DNA of 64,000 nt from Xestospongia muta (lineage: Eukaryota; Porifera; Demospongiae; Haplosclerida; Petrosiidae): the NCBI GenBank assembly GCA_963693285.1, contig OY848919.1, forward strand, positions 5,424,136 through 5,488,135. Direction: 5' to 3'. The translations under genes were made by a program, and so were the position numbers. Below, one piece after another: positions 58,080 through 64,000 of this stretch. The notes under the pieces are model-generated. The model worked only from the letters and a program-made list of their open reading frames with translations, was not told the origin of the DNA and did not search any database. Positions within the stretch are counted from its first letter, which is position 1. Each line of letters starts with the position of its first letter.

Positions 58080-58500
58080 CTCAGTCATTGTTGTGTCAGA
58101 TGTTCCAATAGAATAGCTCACTCATCAGTCCAAGTACTTGTTACTGTCATATATATCTCCCTTTCAAAATAGGTACTTGCAGTTATTAATCTTTTCACAT
58201 CAGCTGACATTTACTCTGCAACCACAACTTACAATGTTTGGTATTGGGAAGGGTCAGTTAAAAATATGGTGAATTGCTATCCCTCTTTTACCAGACATTG
58301 TTCTTTGCTCATTTTTGCTGGACCAATACAATGTACAAGAGTAAATGATTATGTCTGATCTCTACAAAAAGGAAAGGAACATTGATTTATAGCTCGATTT
58401 ATTTTGTTAGTAAGTACATGTATTTTTTTAATACTACAAGCAGTAAATTATTTTATAACAAATGTAATAGCCTCACCAATAATGACATTATTCTTACTTT
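58080..58500 (+). pseudogene. forward membrane-domain pseudogene, second copy
   Basis: Counterpart of 46481-46895, with the same VWYWEGSV loop and the same downstream R module. Confidence 0.7.
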
Positions 58501-58504
58501 AATG

Positions 58505-58920
58505 AAAAAGATCACTAAACTGGTTGATGTCCAGCCATTATATTATTATTCATTAATGTTTTACATGTACACAATTGTCTATTACAGATCCATAATACCT
58601 GTTATTGATGACAATATTATGTTTTCATAACATTAATTTCTGTTGACTTTCAATTACCTTTGTTTATTGTAACTTTTGCTTATAGTATGCAGTAGTCATG
58701 TAGAGTCTGTATTGTTATATGTTATTATTGAAAGTGACAAATATATCTACTGACTTAATTTAATTTTATTTTATTTTTCTACCTTACAACCAATTTTCTC
58801 TATCACAAGTCCTATACCAATGAGCTTTCTGAATTATTTGCTGCTATTTACCAATCTGAACTGCAGGTATATATTGTTGTGAAGAACTGTATTGTAAAAG
58901 ATCTCACTAACAAATGATTA
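58505..58920. repeat. R upstream module, second orphan copy
   Basis: Matches 46915-47330. Confidence 0.65.
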
Positions 58921-58929
58921 AAAATGTCT

Positions 58930-60160
58930 TGGTAATGGAGCCCAGTTATCAAACTGGTATATATTCGTCAAAGAATAAGACTTGTGAAACACACGACTCA
59001 TTGTGTTTACGTCATTGTGTAGGTCCATTGAGTGGTAGTTGTAGTAGGTTTAAAGAAGACCAAAAATAAGTGTGGTGTTTGGTTCTACAGAATGTAGACA
59101 ATGTAGTAACTGGTGGTTATGGACACTAATCTTCTATGCAGTAGCTGGTCCCCTTCTTATTTACTTGTTATTTGCTCTCAGACTTACATTAACAACTGGT
59201 ACATTTAATGGAATTATATTCTATGCTCAGACTGCTAATGTTGGGATACTAGATATGTTGAGTGTTTACAATGGGAACAATGGAGTTTGATAATATCTTA
59301 ATTGTTTTACTTTCGTTTCTAAATCTTGGACTTGGATTTCCTTTATGTGTTTTTTCAATGGAATCAGTGAGTTATTGAAAGCTGGTCTCGTTTAGTGTTC
59401 TCACTTTATTTACTGAGAATAGTTGTTTTTCTCTAAGGCTTTCCAATAGAATAGCTGACTCCTCAGTTCAAGTACTAGTTACTGTTGGACACCTCTCCTT
59501 TGGACGACTATTAGGTGCAATTATCAATACCTTTACACCAACTAAAGTCTTTACTTCAGAGCAGACATATCATGTATGGTATTGGGATGGGTTTGTTGAA
59601 TATGGTAGTAAAGGACATATTACACTCATGATAATCACATCATTGGTTGTATTACCTTTCCTCTTACCCTATGTTCTCCTTATCTTATTATATACCAGAA
59701 AATATGATGTTGGTTCATATCTCATTTTAGTAATCATGACATTACAAGAAGGATGGGACTACTGATTTGTAGCTCGACTTATTACGTTAGTGAGTACATA
59801 TATTTTTTCTTTATACTACAAAGCAGTAAATTAATTTATAACATAAGTGATAACAACACCAATAATGACATTATTTTTATTATTACAACCTTTTACTTTA
59901 AACTGTTCAAGGACAGACTAGTCAGTATACTGGATTACTCAATGATCTTTAACTTGATTTTTATGTATATGACAATCTATTTTTTTCTTATTAATCATCA
60001 AGATACAATAATTGAATTAATAATATTCATGTCTGCCAGCATGACACTTTGGACTTTTGTTGTTTTTTCTACCATATTCTCTAGGTTAGAAGAAAAGGTA
60101 CTCTTAATACAAACATTCTTTATTCATTTACTATATAGAGAAAAGGAGAGTTGTTAATGG
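58930..60160 (+). pseudogene. receptor C-terminal pseudogene, composite
   Basis: Begins at the juxtamembrane block and has a clean 72-codon stretch (59072-59290) through the first two membrane segments (GTFNGIIFYAQTANVG). It then shows frameshifts, loss of part of segment 4, and a switch near 59700 to the other C-terminal subtype (FKDRLVSILDYSMIFN, NHQDTIIELIIF). The switch from C1-type to the 24.4-kb-type sequence inside one copy is a recombinant junction. Confidence 0.75.
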
Positions 60161-60810
60161 GTAACAATTTTCTCAAATGTACTGATTCTCTCTATGGTTC
60201 AAGTCAAATTACAGAGTCATTTCATAATTATCTTTCTTAAGGTAAGAAGAGACAAAGCAGTAATTTTCATAAATATTAGAATTATTTACTTGTTTATTTT
60301 ATTATGTATGCAATTAGTTTTATTGATGTCAAGGGAATTATAGTAAATATATACTTTGCATTATAGTGTTTTTGTAGACAATACTGTTTTGAGTGTTACA
60401 GGTTTCATTTTTATAATGACAATAGACATCATGTTAATCTATTGTCATGCAGAAAATGCTATGAGCCATAGTGATTATATAAAACCTTGATGTAATAATG
60501 AGTGAAATAACTATTGGCATGACAGGAAGATTTTGTGAATTTCCTAATTCATTCTAGTCTCCATATTTAAGACCTCAACAATAAGATACCTACCTATAAG
60601 ATATTACTAGATCTTTGTACACTTGCTACCTGGATAGCACAATACATATAATTATAAAGTACTAATATGTGAGCTTAATGGGTATTTATGTTTATATATA
60701 GTGATTGACTTTGTTCTAAATAGCCAAAATAAATAAAAGAACTGTTGTATGACATCAAAATTTGTGAATATCCTAATTTGCCCAAGCCACCATATTTAAG
60801 GAACAAATCA
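60160..60810. other. receptor 3' flank with MITE-free site
   Basis: Collinear with 24690-25880 but without the element at 25148-25404; the empty site lies near 60350. No gene was seen. Confidence 0.6.
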
Positions 60811-61440
60811 CTAAACTGATCCATGTCCAGCCATTGATGTTCTACATGTACACAATTGTCTATTACAATTCCATAATACCTGTTATTGATGGACAGTATT
60901 GTGTTTTCATCACATTAATTTCTGTTGACTTTCAATTTTCTTTGCTTATTGTAACTTTTACTTTCAATATGCAATAGTCATATAGAGTGTGTATTGTTAT
61001 ATGTGGTTATTAAAAGTGACAAATAAATGTACTTACTTATTTAAATTTTTTTATTTATCTACATCACAGTCAATTTTCTATATCACAAGTGCTATAATAA
61101 TGAGGTTTCTGAATTATTTGCTGCCCTTTACTAATCTGAACTGCAGGTATATATTGTTGTGGAGAACTGTGTCATAGGAGATCTCAGAAACTATGACTAG
61201 TCATACATCCAATAAATAATTTGATTATTAACATAATGTAATTTTTACTTAACTCTGTAACATACCAAAGAATTCATTCAGTCAGCAATGTTTTCCTATG
61301 ATGATTAACCTAAATGTATAAATTTTTCAAAACTTTTAAGACTTGTTTTGACATATCTTACTATTGTTGTCTTTCAGCTTTTCTTATTTTGAAGTAACTT
61401 GCTTTGTTGTTAATTTTCATTATCATTTACTATAAAGCAC
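60810..61440. repeat. R upstream module, copy 6
   Basis: Precedes the promoter of the last receptor. Confidence 0.7.
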
Positions 61441-61447
61441 TAACGAG

Positions 61448-61456
61448 TACATATAG
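61448..61456 (+). promoter_or_regulatory. weakened TATA element of last receptor
   Basis: TACATATAG in place of TATATATAG, in an otherwise conserved promoter block about 60 nt before the ATG. Confidence 0.45.
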
Positions 61457-61512
61457 AGTAGATAGTAAACAGACAAACTCTAGAAACGATCGAAGCTTAA
61501 AGCTACATTGTC

Positions 61513-64000
61513 ATGTTACAGATATTCTTTTACATTTTGCCATTTCTCTTTTCTTGCTTAATGGCATGTAGTGGAAAGAGTATTGACATCTTTCTAGTTA
61601 ATTCATCCTCTGATTTAGAGCAGTACCTGTGTAACACAACATGGTCCTCTCAATACCTTGTGTTCTTGTTAAACAATTCCGTCAACTTCACCATTTCTCC
61701 TGGTGAATTCTGTCAAGTGGCAACTCAACAAAGAAGCATAATTGAAATACGCAGTGATTCTTCTACAGAATCAGCAAATATAACATGTGTTCATAATCAT
61801 ACAAGGCAGAAATTTCCACAGCCAAGACGAGGTCTAGTTTTCTTCAACTCTCAAGTGACTCTTAAACATTTGGTGATTAAGAATTGTGGTACAAATCTCA
61901 CTACTATACAAGATACTGCAATCACTGACTACCTCAATAGTTCATCTCTGTATTACACTTCATCTCATGCTGCTGCCTTAGTCTTTGTTCATTGTCAGGT
62001 CATTATAACTCAAGTTAACATCTACTACTCATATGGGTTTGCTATGATTGGTATCAATTTATATAACTCCACTATTAATAGTGTTAGCATGTCTTATTCA
62101 ACATATAGTCTTGAAATTTACCAAAGTAACGACCGGAGCATTGGAAGTGGCTTTCTTCTTCATTACATGGACATTAATGATGCGCTTGAAGAAACGAACA
62201 GTATTGAACAGATATCTGATATATATATTAATGATGCCTATTTCTCATATAACTATGAATACAACACTCATTCTTGCATTACTGATACCTACTATAGAAA
62301 ACATTCATCATCTTCTGGTGGTTCCAATCCTATAGTCAATGCAGCTGGACTAACAATACTTTACACACAACAGAATACTAGTGGTCAGGTGTCAGTTTAT
62401 ATAACTGAGTCACATTTTATTTATAATAGTGGTAGTTTTGCAGGTGGTATGTTTATTTTACAATATCACACTATTGCTGTCACTAACACAACAATTACCA
62501 ATACAGTATTCAGTCGTAACATTAACTTTGAGCACTGTCATGGAGCAGCTGTTGTCTTTTATTGGTATTCATTACCTGAATCTAAAAATGAAAGAAGATT
62601 AACACCACTTTATTTTTATAACATATCATTTTTAAAACAAATATTGAAGACTGGGCAATAAACAATTTGGACTATGGAGCTGTCTATATTGGTATTGTCA
62701 ATCCTGGACTTTTTCATCTTGATATTCTTTTTAGTAGATGTACATTTTTAGAAAATTTTGTTGCAAATACAGGAGCTTGTCTATATGCCACAGTCTATCA
62801 GTTTGATGACAATACAGGCAATGTCTCTATTACATTGGACAGTACTAATGCAACAAAGAATTCTCAATATATTAGAATCCCATTTGTATCATCAGCTGGT
62901 ATTTTTTATTTCGAAAGAATTACTAAAGTTAACATCACTGGGACATCTATCTTCAGTAACAATTATGGATCAGTTATAAGTTCTAAAGGCTCAAATGTCT
63001 ATCTATCTGGTAATTTAACTTTTAATAATAATCACGCCACAAATGGTGCTGCAATCCTTCTCGTAGGCAACTGTCAATTACATTTTATGAGCGAAGTTAT
63101 AGCCAAGTTTACTAATAATTGGGCTGAGTTAATGGGAGGAGCTATACATGCTAGAGGTGATGGAAAGTGCGCCATACACATTGACTCAAATGTTGAACAA
63201 TTAATGTTCTCAGACAATGAAGCAAGAAGAGCTGGAATATCAATATATGCAGAGCCTATATTCTCATGTTATATCAACAACTCAGACTTTCTTAAATCTC
63301 CTAATGAAACAATGAAATATTATTATCAATACTTCAATTTTACCAAAACAAAATCAAATTCTTCTTCTTTGCTTCAGATTTCAACTATTCCACAAACACT
63401 TATAGAAGGTGCTGACATGCACCTCTACAAATATATCCAGGAGAGGAAATTTATTACTGTATTTCAGCTAGAGATGCTCTTGGTAGAAAAGTTTATTCTA
63501 CCATAGCAATTGATATTGTTAGGAATTATTCAAAGCATACTATTCCTAAAACAAGAAAACTCTGGTTGTCTTTTGATGATCAAGAACAACTTATACAAGA
63601 AGGAAAAAATTGTACAAACATTAGTGTGACTGTTCATACAAATGTCAGCAGTATTATTATGTCTGGAATGATTGTATTCTCTCTGTCCACACAACCAGCA
63701 ATTTTAACAAAAAGTGTTAAAATACATCCATGTCCAATGGGATTTGATTTAAATAAGACAATAGGAGTCTGTGAACTTTCATCTTCATTTGATAACTTGA
63801 GAAAACATCATCACCTTACAGTCCCCATTATTGGTAATGTGAGTAGTCAGACAATAACAAGACTTTTCGCATTTATCTCTTGGGCAGGAACAATAGAATA
63901 TGAGAACAAAACAAAGACACAATTTGGTGTATCTTTAGCTTGTCCAATTGGATATTGTAATAGCAATTACACACTACCTTATTTCTACAGTGGTGACTTA
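61513..64000 (+). pseudogene. type-B receptor with two frameshifts, cut by the window end
   Basis: Signal peptide MLQIFFYILPFLFSCLMACS, N-cap, then ectodomain type B (MSYSTYSLEI, ITDTYYRKHSSSSGG, FIYNSGSFAGGMFI). The frame is clean for 376 codons and then shifts near 62640 (small deletion after SFLKQ), runs clean to about 63415, and shifts again by a 4-base deletion relative to 28430. It continues in the new frame through YSTIAIDIV and the type-B Cys-rich region to the window edge. It is the closest relative of 26547-30401 but carries independent lesions. The 3' part is not visible, so the membrane-domain type is unknown. Confidence 0.8.

Larger units (their letters stand above)
54437..59050. 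repeat. pseudogene block, copy 2 of the ~11.1-kb-spaced duplication
   Basis: Collinear with 43338-47462. It is longer because of the local tandem duplication at 56121-56600 and because its receptor sequence continues past the point where copy 1 was deleted. 54580-55880 is AT-rich with no gene seen. Confidence 0.8.

Noticed and set aside
60989..61177. 62-codon frame upstream of the last receptor
   Set aside because: It lies in the non-coding R module; sister modules do not maintain it.
1..64000. Search for tRNA and rRNA genes
   Set aside because: No cloverleaf-forming segment with convincing A and B boxes and no rRNA-like tract were recognised by eye; a covariance-model scan was not possible.

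Overview
This window looks like demosponge nuclear DNA, most probably Amphimedon queenslandica or a close relative. That is an inference from the very AT-rich background, the intron-poor tandem paralogues, a SLC15A4-like transporter of the type seen in that sponge, and metazoan-type splice sites; no database was searched. Almost everything in the 64 kb belongs to one expanding and decaying gene family. Its members are large single-exon cell-surface proteins of about 1,260 residues. Each has a signal peptide, a long Asn-glycosylated ectodomain with FxxN / GGA[IV] repeats (the signature of Pmp-type right-handed beta-helices), a Cys-rich juxtamembrane block, about ten hydrophobic segments and a short tail with a conserved DSFYxSC..REPxL-like end. 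Two members are intact (19424-23206 and 49655-53452). One is nearly complete but frameshifted (26547-30401). One is split by a DNA transposon (33491-42953). One is frameshifted and runs off the window (61513-64000). One is cut to 250 residues by a duplication breakpoint (10943-11695). A dozen or so further fragments, some inverted, fill the gaps. Layout: 0.1-0.45 kb is a family remnant. 0.87-2.5 kb (minus strand) is an intact POT/SLC15 transporter. About 2.07-11.68 kb is copy 1 and 11.68-about 19.95 kb copy 2 of a roughly 9.6-kb tandem duplication, whose junction fuses a receptor gene to the 5' part of a second transporter copy. 19.4-23.2 kb is an intact receptor. 23.7-26.5 kb holds decayed receptor sequence plus a small MITE. 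26.5-30.4 kb is a frameshifted receptor. 31.1-31.5 kb is a LINE-like fragment. 33.5-43.0 kb is a receptor interrupted by a 5.65-kb pogo/Tigger/Jerky-like transposon. 43.3-47.5 and 54.4-59.0 kb are two copies of a pseudogene block about 11.1 kb apart. 49.7-53.5 kb is the second intact receptor. 61.5 kb onward is another receptor. How the parts relate: comparison of members shows a mosaic. Near-identical N-terminal caps are joined to one of two ectodomain types (A or B) and to one of several membrane domains, and the switch falls just after an almost invariant DNA block of about 120 bp. With many pseudogene donors nearby, this is the pattern expected of a surface-receptor cluster diversified by gene conversion and unequal exchange. 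The transposon carries its own oddity: seven 90-nt symmetric-phase exons in a 248-bp tandem exon-intron array, between the DDE transposase exon and a PHD-like terminal exon.
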